DNA of 64,000 bases from Batkoa obscura (GCA_030770535.1 JASVEC010000004.1:1426001-1490000), one strand, 5' to 3'. Positions 1-12,048 are shown, counted from the stretch's first letter. Notes: generated by a model not told the origin, from the sequence alone. Program-made: numbers and translations.

Positions 1-311
1 TGATTTATTTATGCCTTATTTAAATTTTCTATAACTTGAACCATCGAAATGGTCAACTAGGATGATATTTATGTTGAATTCAACTTTCTAGTTGATTTAT
101 TTGGTAAACTAATATTCTGATTATTATAATAACTTTAATAAGCTATTGTTCAATTATTATATATTTTTATAAATCCCAATTTCAAAGTGATTAAACGCTT
201 ACTAAAAAAAGACTCAAAAAAAACAAGCTTCAATTTAATTGGTAAAAATTTCGAGCTAATTCAGTTTCACTTGTGATAAGCTAATTTTCAACTTTTTTAT
301 AATTAACTACA
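1..311. other. upstream non-coding DNA
   Basis: AT-rich sequence before the first gene. I see no open frame, repeat or RNA gene in it. It probably holds the promoter of the MIC26/27-like gene, but no clear TATA box stands out. Confidence 0.5.
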
Positions 312-1308
312 ATGGCCAGCAAATTAATTAGAGTAAATAAACAACTTATAGTATGATACTACATTATACTAACAGCAATAAACTATTTAGAAAGCCTTTA
401 TTGGAACCTCATTACTTGGAATAGGAAGCTTGGTTAATAAACAAGCTATTTTAAATCAAGGAGAGAAAACTAAAGTAAATAAGATTAAAGTGAACAAAAA
501 ATAAAAAGAATACTAACATGATAATTTAGCCAAGTATTTATGATGATAGTGTCATTGAGTTAGTTTATCTTGAAGATAAAACTTCAAGACTTGAGCATAA
601 AATTAAGGAAATTCGTTTAGAAACTAATGAACAAATTTCAGGTTATAAAGTAAATCTTATCATTACTATCTTAGTCTGTTAATTAACTAATTGTTTCTAT
701 TAAAAAATATAGAATTTTATTCAAAGTTATATTGATAAAATTGTCCATTTTGAACAAAAAAGTGAAAGTGAGCGGTTTATATTTGATTAAAATGAATAAT
801 TTTTATACTAATTTAATAGAATTCGTCCACTCTTTAGTACCAAAAAATGAAACTTTATTACCCAATTCTTTATATGTCGGTATTGCTACTTTGTATGGTA
901 GTATTTTAGCTAGAAACAGTAATCACTTTAATTTATCTTTTATTATCTTAGTTAACTAACCAACAATTTTACCGTATAGGATTCTTCCTCCTTCGTTTAG
1001 CTTCCCCCTTAGCTTTTGGTATTTCCTTTTCTTATTTCTTATTACCAGGTACCACTCAAAATATAGCGGATCGATTAGTTGATTTTTATAAAAATAATTC
1101 AGTTAATTTGAACTTCAATGAAATTAGTTCTACTTCAAGTACTACTACTGAACATGCTAAAAGCTATACATCTCCAGAGTTAGATATCAGTAATAAAAAT
1201 GAAAATGCTCCACTTGAACAAACAATTCAAGAAGTTGAAGCTATGTATACTACTCGTGGTAATCCAGGCGTTCGTCCTGTTTTGGAGCGTAAAGAAACTT
1301 CAGAATAA
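312..1308 (+). CDS. MICOS subunit, MIC26/MIC27 (apolipoprotein O) family
   Basis: Inferred 235-aa protein from six exons: 312-332, 391-474, 530-649, 713-767, 820-918, 980-1308. All introns are GT-AG, 52-63 nt, several with a TACTAAC or TTAACTAAC branch site, and the phases join cleanly. The family signature is visible at residues 107-127 (LPNSLYVGIATLYGSILARN), forming a first membrane segment. A second hydrophobic segment (about 130-150) follows, then a low-complexity Ser/Thr/Glu tail. MIC26/27 proteins sit in the mitochondrial inner membrane and shape cristae junctions with MIC10. I cannot tell MIC26 from MIC27. The gene converges on ATP4 with about 200 bp between the stops. The family call is firm from motif and topology; the first two exons are less certain because they are short. 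Confidence 0.85.
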
Positions 1309-1513
1309 ATATAAAAGTTTAATTAATATGTTTTGTTATTGAAAGATGTAATTTTTTATTGTGCTTTAGTTTTATTTTTATTTCATATATTCGAATTTTT
1401 TAAATTTATAAAGAAACAATTAAATAGAGTGGAAAAAAAAGATTAAGATTTTAATATTTTATTTAATGGAACAATTAAGCCAGTTTAATAAACTAGTATA
1501 CCGTTCAATGGAT

Positions 1514-2625
1514 TTATGCTTTAGCAATAAGTTCTAAAGAAAGAAACAATAAATATACAATCATAAATAAAACAATAAAAAAATTTACTTTGAGCATCAG
1601 CAATAGCTTCTTTAAGGAGTTGAGCTTGCTATTAAAAAATTAATACCAAAATAATGATATATCAGATAAAACCACTTACAATTTTTGGATCCTTAATAGA
1701 TTTTTGAACACTTTCTAAGACTTGGGCAGCAACAACTTTTTGCTCTTGTTCACGTACAGCGTTTTCATAACGTACCCAAGAATCAAGAGTAGACTTAATT
1801 TCACTGTTGACTTGAACTTGTTGTTTAAGTTCAAAAATTTTACTTTGCATAGAGGCTAATTCCTATTAATTGAAAATGAAATTATTAATATCCTAATAAA
1901 TATAATTGAAATGTTAAGGGTTACCTTTGACATAGTAAATAAGTCTTTGGTAACTGGTACAATATCAGATAATTGAGTAGCAGATTCAATACGTTCTTTA
2001 ACTTGTTCTTTATGATTTTGACGAGCTTCAACTAAAAGGTTTTTAATGAACTAAATAAAAAAAATCAGTTATTTTCAAACTCATAATTCCAGCTCAAATA
2101 AACTTACATTTAATCGATTTTCAGCCCATTCATTATAAGGAGCTTTAGCATTTTTTAAAATTAAAGCAACAATAGCTAAGAAAGAAGCAGCAACAACAGT
2201 TTCTTCATTAACTACATAAATTTCTTTAGAAATTAACCAAGTAGATAAAGTAGCTCCGATGGTAACAAATCCAGCTTTTGATACAATATTGTTTCCTGGA
2301 AGGGAATCAATTAAACTAGTAGCTTTGGTTTTTGGATCAACTTGTTTGACTAACAGGATGAAGGTTAATTAAAAAAAGGTGCAAATGAGATGATGAAAAT
2401 TACCTTCTGGGGTGCTGGAAGAGTTACGAACACTTTGAAATATTTTTAATATTTTTTAGTTTTAAAATATATAGATAAAATTACATTTGGTTACAAACTG
2501 AAGTACGTAAACTTTTAGCAGCTACAGTACGGGATACAGCTATTTAAAAAAATTAACCTTTAAAATCTTGAACTATATAATAATATTTTACTTGATAATG
2601 AAGAAATCGCAAATTTGGAAGCCAT
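1514..2625 (-). CDS. ATP4: mitochondrial F1Fo ATP synthase subunit 4 (subunit b)
   Basis: Inferred 242-aa protein from eight exons (read on the minus strand): 2592-2625, 2485-2539, 2404-2432, 2108-2349, 1925-2050, 1680-1862, 1589-1628, 1514-1533. The length is close to the usual ~240 aa. The N-terminus is rich in Ser, Arg and Lys with no acid for 38 residues, a typical mitochondrial presequence. Hydrophobic stretches lie at about 63-79 and 91-104, followed by a long charged, mostly helical region (LKQQVQVNSEIKSTLDSWVR at about residue 180), as expected for the peripheral stalk that links F1 to Fo. It is divergent from the LYR-type gene, with a shared 412-bp promoter region. The two smallest internal exons (29 and 40 nt) are supported by phase only. 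Confidence 0.88.
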
Positions 2626-3037
2626 TTTTAAATCTAAAATTTAACCTTAATTAATAAACAACGTAATTTTTGAAGTATCTTGTATCGTCTTACTAACTAT
2701 TGTTTTAAGATAGAGTTTTTTTAACCTTAAAATTAAAACGTTGTTTACTGGCAACTATCAGATTCGAAATCGATAAAATAAACCAATCAGATATTGATAA
2801 GTTAGGGTCGTTTAATTTTACCCTAGTTTAAAAAAAAATTATTGGCTAGAATACTAAATTTAGATTTGGGGTATAGGGCATTATACTTTTGGGGTACTTA
2901 ATTTTAGTATAAAAATTGTAGTGATGCAAAATTAAATGATTGGATTTATCCCAAAATTTAAATCCCATCGCATTTTTATTTAGGATAAACTTTATTTCAA
3001 TTTTTAGTTCCAATTTTATTAAGAAAATCAAAACAAA
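2626..3037. promoter_or_regulatory. shared divergent promoter region of ATP4 and the LYR-type gene
   Basis: The 412 bp between two start codons pointing away from each other. The segment holds GC-containing blocks such as TTAGGGTCG and a pyrimidine-rich stretch but no TATA box I would defend. That it acts in both directions is an inference from spacing; both products are probably mitochondrial. Confidence 0.4.
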
Positions 3038-3491
3038 ATGTCCATTACACCTAGAAGTCGAGTATTAAAAGTATATAGAGAATTATTAAATTTAACCCAA
3101 GAAATACCAAAAGATCATTTAAGACCAAAAAGACAATTTCGAGATGAACTTAAAGAACATATTGTTAATAAGTTTAAATTAAATAAAGAAGTACCCGTTG
3201 GAAGTGAACAATGGAATATTTTAATAAAGGATGCGGAAGACCAACTAATAGCTTTTGAAAATTTAGCGGATAATAAATATCATGATGAGGTAATTTAATA
3301 ATATTTATACTGTTAAATAATCAAGAATATAAATTGAATAAATAATATTTTAGTTTCCATTATCTAATAAGATGTTAAATCCAGCTAGTAATCCAAAATA
3401 TTATGAAAATTTAGTTTTGGATTTAGCTAAAACGGATCCAAACAAAAAACCAACGGTTAAAGATTATTTAAAAGGATTCTTTCGTAGATAA
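3038..3491 (+). CDS. small LYR-motif-like protein, probably mitochondrial
   Basis: Inferred 129-aa protein from two exons, 3038-3289 and 3354-3491, joined in phase 0 across a 64-nt GT-AG intron. Residues 8-18 read RVLKVYRELLN, matching the Complex1_LYR pattern (hydrophobic-Y-R followed by a hydrophobic pair), and a basic RRxF-like region with F34-R35-D36 follows. LYR proteins bind acyl-carrier protein and act in Fe-S delivery or respiratory-complex assembly. I cannot assign a specific member; the C-terminal half (FPLSNKMLNP, then KDYLKGFFRR) is not one I recognise. The start is the first ATG after a long AT-rich leader. Confidence 0.6.
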
Positions 3492-4773
3492 GGAAGATAT
3501 AAGAAGAGCAAAAGGAAGTTGGGCTTAAAATAAATTATTCAATAGCTTATTAACAGATAAAGTGCGATTGAAGTTGTTAAGTGGTGAATTTTAAAATAAA
3601 ATATAATAAAATATTATTATTTAATTTATAAAAATTTTAATTATGTTTGAAGTTGTTAATACGTTAAATAAGAGGTTTATGTTTATTGTTTTAGGGTTTT
3701 TATTAATAAAGTTTAATAAAACATCAAAACAGAATTAATAAATTATATGTATAAAGGTAAAAGTCTTTTTTAATGTAAGTTATAAATACAAGATTATTTT
3801 TGTGATATAAAATTACTGTGATTAAAATACTGTATAAAAATTCTAAAACCTAAATTAAAATTTTTGACTATGCATAATTCAATATTTTATAAAAATCGAA
3901 TAATAGTTTATTTTATTGAATAAATTTAGTCCAATATTTTAATCTGAAGGTTAGTCATATTTATTTTTAATTTATTATAAAAAAAATTAAAGCATACAAT
4001 AAGGATATTGATAAAAAGAATATCATTTCTATAGAAATTTCAAATATTATTATCATTTTAAACTAAATTTTAAACTGGGTAAGCTTGATTTTTTAAGCTT
4101 AGATTTAAAGCTGAACTCAAAAATTTGATTATGAGATGAAAATAAAATATCATAAATAAAATAATATTATTTATAAAAATAAAAAATATATATAAAAATA
4201 ATTTTTAAATTAAAATATTTAATCTTATAAATAAAAAAGTAATATTTTGAAAGACAACCATTTTTTATTATGTAAATTTTTAAAAATTAGAAAAATAATT
4301 TCTATTTAAATTTCAAAATAGTTCTCAAAAATAGAATCATTGTTTTTGACAAACAATTTTTGCTTAAAAGGATACTTTGCAAAAAATAAAATTGGGTTTT
4401 GAAAACTAACTTTATTTTTTGCAAAATCTATTTATAATTTTGAAGAGTGTTATATTAAACTCTATTTATAATAGTGACAATTAATTATTATTATATGTTG
4501 GTTTGAATTTAATATATTTGATATAATGATTTTTAATTTTTAATTAATTTATTAAATGTTGAATAATGATAACATTTATTTTTAAATATTAATGTCAAAA
4601 CTCTTTTAAAAAATTTTGGTGAATTAATTTCTAGAAATAAAAATCTAATTACGTTTAATAATTGTGTAATCAATTTCTCCTTATTATTCATTGGTTAAAC
4701 CACAACTAAATTACAATTTATAAAACATAAATTACTTTCAATTTAACAAACAAAACACAAGGTAAAAAAAACA
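3492..4773. other. gene-free AT-rich spacer
   Basis: About 1.3 kb of almost pure A/T sequence between the LYR-type gene and FIP1. Both strands are full of stops in every frame. I see no MITE, LTR or RNA gene. The last ~100 bp before 4774 are the probable FIP1 leader. Confidence 0.6.
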
Positions 4774-7019
4774 ATGGATGAAGATGATCTTTTATTATAT
4801 GGGGAAGCAGCATACGAGATAAATGATAGTGTAAAAGAGGATGAAAAGACACCATCCGAATTACAAAAAAAAGAAGAAGAAAAAGAAGAAGAAAAGGAAG
4901 ATTTTAATGATTTTGATTTATATGGAAATAGTAATATAACTGAAAGTAATGATGTTCAAAACTCCACTCAAGCAGACAGTGCAACAAAAAAAGAAGTTAC
5001 AATCAATCAATTAAATCAAGATGAACAAGGTTTAGTATTAGCGGGTGGATTTATGAATGAACAAACAGAAGGGTTAACATTAAAAGAAGGTCAACAAGAT
5101 AGTAATTTAAAGACATTAAATCAAGATTTATTACAAAAACAACAAGATGCATTAAAATCATTAGCTAAAGAAGAAGAACACAATGAACAATTACCTTCTT
5201 TGGATAGTTTAGATAGTGATAGTGAAGAATCTATTGATATTATTTTAGATTGCCCAGAAGATAATGAAGATGAAGAAAATAATAATAATAATAATAATCA
5301 ACAATTAGTGAATGTTAAAGTAGTAGTGGACAGTAAAATGAAACAAAATGAAAAGGGGGGAGGTATTGATTTAAATCCAGAACCTGTTTACGATGGGGAT
5401 AATTTATTTGATTTAAATTTGGATCATTTTGAAGATAAACCTTGGAAAAAACCGGGTAAATTTAATTTATCAAACTCAAAATTTAGGTGTAGTTTCATTA
5501 AATCAATCTTATTTTAGGTGCTGATATTACCGATTATTTTAATTATGGATTTAATGATAGAACATGGGCTTTATATACTCAACGTCAACAAGCTATGAGA
5601 TTAGGTGGTAGTAAAATTTTAGTAGATGTTTTAGCTAATCAAGTGAAATCAATTTATCATAGTAAATTTATTGTTTATTATTCATTTATAATTAGATACA
5701 TTAATTTATTTAGATTCTAATCCAGGATTTAATCAAAATATAAATAATAATGATAGAGATGATCCTGATAATGTGTAAGTTAATCGAATAATAATAAAAT
5801 GATTTATTAATATCAGTATTAATATTAATATTAAGGAATCGACAAAGACCAATAATTAATTATAATACAGGTAATAATTAAACAAAAATAAAACAAAATA
5901 AAATAATGTTAATATTAATATTAATATTATTAAATTTAGATCCTAATGCAATGTTTCATGGGAATAATTTTAGTGTAATTTAGATTATAAAAATTAAAAA
6001 ATAAACTAATAAATTAATGTTATTTATTTTGTAGTTACCAAATCAAAATCAATTAAATTCGAATCAAAGTAATATGAATCAAAACTCGAATAGCAGAGAT
6101 GATCGAAATAACAACAACAATAATAATTTATCTCCAATTAAAAATCGAGGGAAATACAGTGATGATGATAATTATAATAGTAATAATGTAATATGTTTAT
6201 AATATAATAGATTAATTCAATATGATTTATAGATAAAAATAAAGATATTCGCCGTAGAAGAAGTCCTAGTCCTAATTATAAATATTCACCAAATCATCGA
6301 CGCTCTCGTTCACCTAATTACAAAACGAATATTAATTCACCAGGAAGACACTCAAGATCACCAAATTATCGACGATCTTTATCTAAAAGAAGATCACGTA
6401 GTCCAAAGAGAAGATCACGTACACCATTACGTAGAAGATCTAGATCTAGATCGAAATCAAAAATTAGAAATCGATCTAATTCTAAAGTTATTAAAGATAG
6501 AAGATATGACAAGGTTAAAGATACTAGTAAATCTAGAGATTTAAGTATAGATTCTAAGAGAGTAGAGGGTAAATTATTTATTTTTATATTTTATATTAAT
6601 ATTTATTAAATTAGATAAAAATAAAAAAGATAATGGAATGAATAATAATGAAAGAAATCGAAAAGATAATAAAAATTATAGGGAAAATAGTGATTTAAAT
6701 TATAATAATGACAGGGATAGATTGTCTTTTACTAAATCAAGTGAAAATAAGGTAAGTTAACTATAAATTGCTATTACTATTAATTATAAATTATTAATAT
6801 AATTTTATTAATTTATTGTTTTTAGAATTTTGACAAAGAGAGAGATAATAAAAGATCTACACAAGGAGATAGATCAAGTAGAAAATCTCCTGAATATCCT
6901 AATACTAGGTAATAACAATTATTATAATAATCGTGTTATTATAATTTATTTTATTTATAATATTATTTAGTGAAAAAAGAAGCAATAGAAATGATTATGA
7001 TAGTAAACGACGTCGATGA
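4774..7019 (+). CDS. FIP1: Fip1-like pre-mRNA 3'-end processing factor
   Basis: Inferred 574-aa protein from ten exons: 4774-5455, 5518-5661, 5696-5774, 5836-5870, 5940-5974, 6035-6179, 6233-6568, 6615-6751, 6826-6908, 6971-7019. The acidic N-terminal half (Glu/Asp/Asn-rich) leads into the Fip1 motif at about residues 211-250: FEDKPWKKPG, then the split codon, then ADITDYFNYGFNDRTW, the core that links poly(A) polymerase to the cleavage and polyadenylation factor in the nucleus. The C-terminal ~250 residues are rich in Arg-Ser and Arg-Asp pairs, as in metazoan FIP1L1 rather than the short yeast protein. One intron (5662-5695) would be only 34 nt, so that junction is the weakest. The gene converges on HEN1 with 99 bp between stops. 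Confidence 0.85.
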
Positions 7020-7118
7020 ATTACAATTTATTATATTTTTTTAATTTAAAAGTTATATTAAAAAAATTATTTTGTTTTTGCTACTTTTTTAAATTTAGTA
7101 AAAATTTGATATTATTAT

Positions 7119-8420
7119 TTAATATAAAAGTAATATTTTATTTTGATTCATTAATTTAAATAAATTTTTTGTTCTTAATTCATCTTTTAAAAATTCCATA
7201 AAATTCTGAAAACTATTGAAAGCTTGTCGTATCTCAATTATACCCCAAAGTTGCTCAACATCAATTAATTTCTCCTTCTCTCCTCCTACTTTTTCCTCCT
7301 CTTCTATTGGTATAAAATACTCACTAAATTGCTTTAGCATATTAATTCTATATTCATCATCTACTATTTTATCAAAATAAGGGTATTCATAATTCGTTAT
7401 TAATTTCAATGAATTATTATACTCCCTTTCTTTATTAATCTTTTGTTTTCTTTTAAATATACCAAATTGAGTACAATAACCTAAATATTGATCTTCTTTT
7501 AATGGAGCTGTACCAACTCCATCATATATTACTTCATAATTATATTTATCTGCTTGAATATTACACCTATTAATAACATTACAAAGGAAGATGAATTAAT
7601 AAATGACATGATTTTACCAAGATTGAAATTCTTTCCTAGTCCATTCAAACTTATGATCATCATCACGAAATGTAGCATTTGGGTTTGAATAATTTAAATT
7701 GGGAAACATCACATTAAATTCAGTATTTGGGGTAGAGATTATTATTAATGATGAGTTATAATCTTCAAATAATATTTTTGGCAACAACTCTAAGTCTTTT
7801 GGATATAAATGTTCGATTCTAATAAAAAATTGGTGATTAACTTTTTTGAATTTATCGATATCATTTTTATCATTACACTTCACTTAATATTATGCAATTA
7901 TAATTGAGCAGTTCTTTATATGGAGTGCTTAAAGTTCCTATTTCATTATATAGTTAATTTAATATTTAATTCCAATTTTCAATCCTCCTTACCTTGATAA
8001 ATATTAACGCTCAATGGTCTTTCCCTTAAAAATCGAAAATCATCGTCCGTAGGTTTACATCTTTCTTTACATTCTTCTAAAGTTTCTCCATTAATATCAA
8101 TTCCAATCAGTTTCATAATAGGCGGTTCATCCATACAAGAAATTAAGGAACTTAATACAGATCCTTCACCACAACCCATATCAATTACCTTTGTTATTAA
8201 TAAATTTTAAAAGTTAATGTAGATATAACTAAAGTACTGAAGTAACTGAATTTTGCTTTAATATTTTCCATATTAATTCTCGTCGTTGACGCCATAATGC
8301 TGGTGTAAAAAAGGGTGTGTAGACAGATTCTTCAGTGTCTTGGTTGCTGGAGTTCATTTTTGAGTAAAAAATAAAGATTTTTGATTTTGTTGGAAATTCA
8401 AAGAATTGCTTTGTTGGCAT
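7119..8420 (-). CDS. HEN1: HEN1-type small RNA 3'-terminal 2'-O-methyltransferase
   Basis: Inferred 362-aa protein from five exons (minus strand): 8238-8420, 7993-8188, 7877-7937, 7618-7818, 7119-7566; introns are 49-58 nt, GT-AG, and keep frame. The SAM-binding motif I is VIDMGCGEGS at about residue 62. The HEN1-specific metal site is complete: E146, E149 and H150 in SEVIEHLYP, and H202 in FRDDDHKFEWTR. STPNTEFN at about 175 and the C-terminal CTQFGIFKR are further family blocks. HEN1 methylates the 2'-OH of the last nucleotide of small RNAs and so protects them from tailing. The start may instead be the ATG at 8357 (341 aa), since the first 21 residues are unlike the family. This is the bare catalytic domain, as in animals and fission yeast, without the plant RNA-binding extension. 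Confidence 0.9.
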
Positions 8421-8689
8421 TGTCTATAAATAGAAGTAAAATTTAGATAATGATAAAGGTAAAAGTATTTATTGATATTGTAGTGATTATAATAGTTGTG
8501 TCTTTATTAAATAATTATAAATAGCTTATTAAGCTTAGTGTATTTAATTATACTATAAACTAGAATAACTAGCCTATTAAAGATGGTCATATAGTAAAAA
8601 TATGAGAATATATACAACGCTTTTTGTTTTAATTATTAAGCTATTACTTGGTTACCTTGTTTAATCAAATAATTTAGTAAATTTTGAAG
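8421..8689. other. spacer upstream of HEN1
   Basis: AT-rich DNA between HEN1 and the first knuckle-protein relic. It presumably contains the HEN1 promoter; nothing else is visible. Confidence 0.4.
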
Positions 8690-9335
8690 CGTTCCACATT
8701 AATCACTCTTATAATTATTGGCTTCACAATGAATGTATTTAATTTCAACTGGTTCATATGTACAACTGACTAGCGGAAGGTTTTTATTGATTAAAAGAAT
8801 ATTTAGTATTCTTAGATTATAGTTCAATACATCATCGCTTAGTTTAAGAAGTATAGCTACACAATCAGTATAAATAGTACCTCCATAATGACGCGTATAG
8901 ATACGTGAAACAGCTTGTTCATAAATATCAAAGTTTGATTTTAATTTCTCTACTAATTCTTTATCAGCGAATTTCAATCGAACACTAAATAGTATTGAAC
9001 GCATAATAATTTCTGGGTTGTGATATAACCTATACGGTTTAACTTTACACCCGTTAAACACCCATCCTTGAATTAGGGTGTCTTCTCTATCTTGCTCAAT
9101 TTTAAATCCAAGCTCAACTTTATCATCTTTAAATTCTCCTTGTGGGCGATATTTTAATTTTCAAATGATACAATCAGTAATAACTATGATTTTTCACTTC
9201 AAGCTCTTTGCTTTCTATTTTATGAGAAATAAAAGTCAACATTTATTAATTCCACCATTATTGCATATTGAAGTTGAAGTCCTGTTAATTTTATAACTTT
9301 GATCTAATCAATTGTAATGTTAAAATTTGTGGAAG
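8690..9335 (-). pseudogene. decayed copy A of RRM-like / CCHC-knuckle family
   Basis: A minus-strand coding relic related to the intact copy at 10289-10939. The longest open piece, 8699-9061, shares the blocks YRLYHNPEIIMRSILFS, KLKSNFDIYEQAVS and SCTYEPVEIKYIHCEA with it; the N-terminal part lies upstream in other frames. The knuckle is incomplete. It is probably the ORF1 of a LINE-like element or a decayed member of a multi-copy host family; I cannot separate the two. Its upstream flank also resembles that of copy B. Confidence 0.6.
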
Positions 9336-10288
9336 GATTTATAAAGATTTGCTTACCATCATAAAAAAACGCATATTTAATTTTTGACGAGCTTTTTAAT
9401 CAATGCATTTCGTTACTTTATTCACAATTAAAAGTAGTATATCGGTTAGTTATTTTATCTTAGACACCCTTATGTTGGGTGGTCCATTCTAGTATCTCAA
9501 CTTAATATGGGATGTTGAGCATATATTTCAATTGATTATAACAAACATAGAAAATTCTCAAAAGTACATCAATTGGAATTTGGAACCAAATTAACAAAAG
9601 AATACAAACAGCTCTGTTATATAAATCCTTACATAATCAGAATACAAATGCATTTTTTAGAGAATATGTACTCAAGCATTTACTTTTTAATCTAACATTA
9701 AGCAATTAATATAAAGTTTTGGATTTTTTTAAGGGATAAAGATTGACGCAATACAGCTTTACTTAATGATTCTATTTATTGGTCAAAGGGATATAATCGC
9801 TTATAAATTAGAATATAGTTATACAGTTGTACACGTTTATAACATTGAATACTAATAGCATCAACTAATAGGAATAATAGTAGCTCTCTTTTTAAGCTTT
9901 TGAGAGTCAGGGTTCAAATGCTTTATTTAATGAGAAATAACAAAATTAAGAGAATCGGAGAAATTATTAGGAAATTATGAGAATGCGAGGATTTTTCCTA
10001 AAACTGTTTTAAGGATTTTATAGTTTTAAGTCTCCGTAATATCCGTGAGCATTTTCTGGTCCAGGTAGAAATCCATTTGCAAAAAAAGCGATGACTTTAT
10101 CATGATGATTTCACAAATGATTTTGAATATTCAACACGATTTAATGTATTCAAGTATCTATCAATCTAAATTGATCGTTTTAGTAAAAACAGTCACAAAA
10201 TAAAATACAAACAAACAATAAAACTATTTACAACCTTATTTTTTATTTTGAAATTTTGAAATTTTGAAATATTACTAAATTACTCCAA
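9336..10288. other. non-coding flank, partly duplicated with 10.94-11.37 kb
   Basis: No gene. Short blocks (for example CTTAATATGGGA near 9500 and AAGGGATAAA near 9740) recur in the same order upstream of copy B, so the duplicated unit is longer than the coding part. The end of this stretch (10190-10288) is the downstream flank of copy B. Confidence 0.5.
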
Positions 10289-10939
10289 TTACTCAAATAG
10301 CTTTTCAACCCCATAAGCATTAGAACAGTAGCTACTGACATGATCGGTTTTTTCACAATGTATGCATTTGATTTCGGCTGATTCATACGTACAGTCGATT
10401 AGTGGGAGGCTTCTACTAATTAAATAATGATCCTGTATCCTTAATCTTTTATTTAATGTAGCGTCATTTGGCATAAGAAATATTAAGGCTTTATCAGAAT
10501 AAAGTATCTCTTTAAAGTGAAATAAATGGGTGCAAGAAACAACTTTTCCATAAATATTAAATTTTGCTTTTAACTTTTCCTCCAATTCTTCCCCAATAAA
10601 CTCATTTCCCAAATTTGATAACATTATACGCATAACAATATCCGAATGATGCCACAGTCTATAAGTTTTAATTGTATAGCCATTGACCTCCCATTTTTGA
10701 TTTAATGCTAACACTCTATCCTCTTCATTTTTAAACCCAACTTCAAGCTTATGATTATCAAGTTTACTTACTGGGCGATATCCAATCTTTCCAACTATAC
10801 ATCTAATACAGTCAGTCATATCCCTTGCTTTGATCTCTTTACATGGTATTTTATGCCTTAAAAAACTAACATTTGATAAGTCCATCATTATTGCATGTTG
10901 AAGCGATGTTCTATTTATTTTATATTTCTCATCTAGCAT
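10289..10939 (-). CDS. RRM-like protein with C-terminal CCHC zinc knuckle (intact copy B)
   Basis: Single open frame of 216 aa from an ATG. Residues 65-95 (KLEVGFKNEEDRVLALNQKW) and 105-165 look like two RRM-type folds: an alternating beta pattern, then FIGEELEEKLKAKFNIYGKV. Near the C-terminus is a zinc knuckle, CIHCEKTDHVSSYC (C-x2-C-x4-H-x4-C). This RRM-plus-knuckle order is that of ORF1 proteins in many LINEs, which bind the element RNA; a domesticated or host RNA-binding family is the alternative. No reverse transcriptase lies next to it. Three decayed relatives lie at 8.7, 12.8 and 20.2 kb, all on the same strand. It is the only member here with a complete frame and knuckle. Confidence 0.6.
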   Translation of the reverse strand: MLDEKYKINRTSLQHAIMMDLSNVSFLRHKIPCKEIKARDMTDCIRCIVGKIGYRPVSKLDNHKLEVGFKNEEDRVLALNQKWEVNGYTIKTYRLWHHSDIVMRIMLSNLGNEFIGEELEEKLKAKFNIYGKVVSCTHLFHFKEILYSDKALIFLMPNDATLNKRLRIQDHYLISRSLPLIDCTYESAEIKCIHCEKTDHVSSYCSNAYGVEKLFE

Positions 10940-11456
10940 AAATCTGTCTTAGGGTTTGAGGCAAATGAAGATATAAAATATTTACCAGTCAAATATGTAT
11001 CCATATCAGTTTTTATGCTATTTACCATTTAATATGTTTTAATAACTCTGTTTATAAATTAAAAGAATAAAGAATCAATGAGCTCATTTTAATATAAATA
11101 TTCTTCTATTAAGTGATCCAATTAAGCGCCTTAGCTTAATATGGGACGATAAAAATAATTGTTTTGGTTAATCAAAGTAAATATAAAATATTCTAAAAAG
11201 GGTGGATCAAATAAAAATTAAAATACAATAATATAAACACTTGATGTAGCGATATATATTAATTAAATGTTTATATAGTTAATGAGCAAATGCATTTTAT
11301 CAATTTAATGTTAGGAAATGAATTGTAAATTTTCAAAAATTAAGGGATAAAAGATAATCGCAGATGAAATTTGGCCAATAACAAAGCGAGATTATAGCTT
11401 TTCACATGAAACATTTATATTTCTATCCTCCAAAATTGGTATAAATTTATTTCATA
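10940..11456. other. upstream flank of copy B
   Basis: Non-coding, AT-rich. It shares ordered short blocks with 9.3-9.8 kb, as noted for copy A. No TATA box or other element is obvious. Confidence 0.4.
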
Positions 11457-12048
11457 TGGGGGATATCCGAATTGGTTTGATCTTTTTGTCCAATTTTTAA
11501 ATATTTTATATTTTAAAAACTTTGCTTAAAATTCTATAAAAATAAATTCTTTATTAAAAACCAAAATACCAGACACAGTTTTAAGTTATTTTGTTATAAT
11601 TTATATTGTAACTTAGCGGAATTTCTATCAAATCTAATACAAACTCCTGGGTTAGAAAAGCTTTTATTAATATAGCCTATATGCTGATATTAATCAAAGT
11701 TGTAGTATCTAAATAAATGCATACTCCTATAAAACCTCATTGGGAAATATTCATTATTGACTGCTTTATAGCCAACATTGCAGATTTGCTATCAAATAAA
11801 TAAACAATTTTAATGTTATAATTATATCATTAATATATCACTAAGTTAATAAATAGCTGCATGGGAGGGTGTAGTTAGCCCCAAAACTATAATTAACCAT
11901 CCCTATGTAATACAAGCAATATAATAATAGTTTTTACTTGTTATTACAACTACTTGCTCTTTGGCTATTTATTGACTTAGCTATTAATAATTTAAGTAAT
12001 ATTAACATTTAATTATTGATTTCTATCATTTAATAAACTATTTACTTG
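11457..12048 (-). mobile_element. ~595-bp repeat C, copy 1 (transposon end or MITE)
   Basis: This segment is present again, inverted, at 24138-24735; by eye the two agree over nearly the whole length with scattered changes and small indels. The outer end begins TGGGGGATATCCGAATTGG, close to the TGGGG start of the small MITE family in this window. The inner end abuts a solo LTR at 12049. It encodes nothing. In the second copy the inner end follows a transposase relic, so the repeat is probably the terminal part of that DNA transposon. Confidence 0.65.

Noticed and set aside
732-959. Single-frame reading of a 75-aa protein starting at 732
   Set aside because: It starts with TTG and mixes two introns with exons; the six-exon model gives a coherent MIC26/27-like protein.
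9895-9930. GGGTTCAAATGC, which recalls the T-arm of a tRNA
   Set aside because: No matching acceptor stem, anticodon arm or D-arm could be drawn around it.
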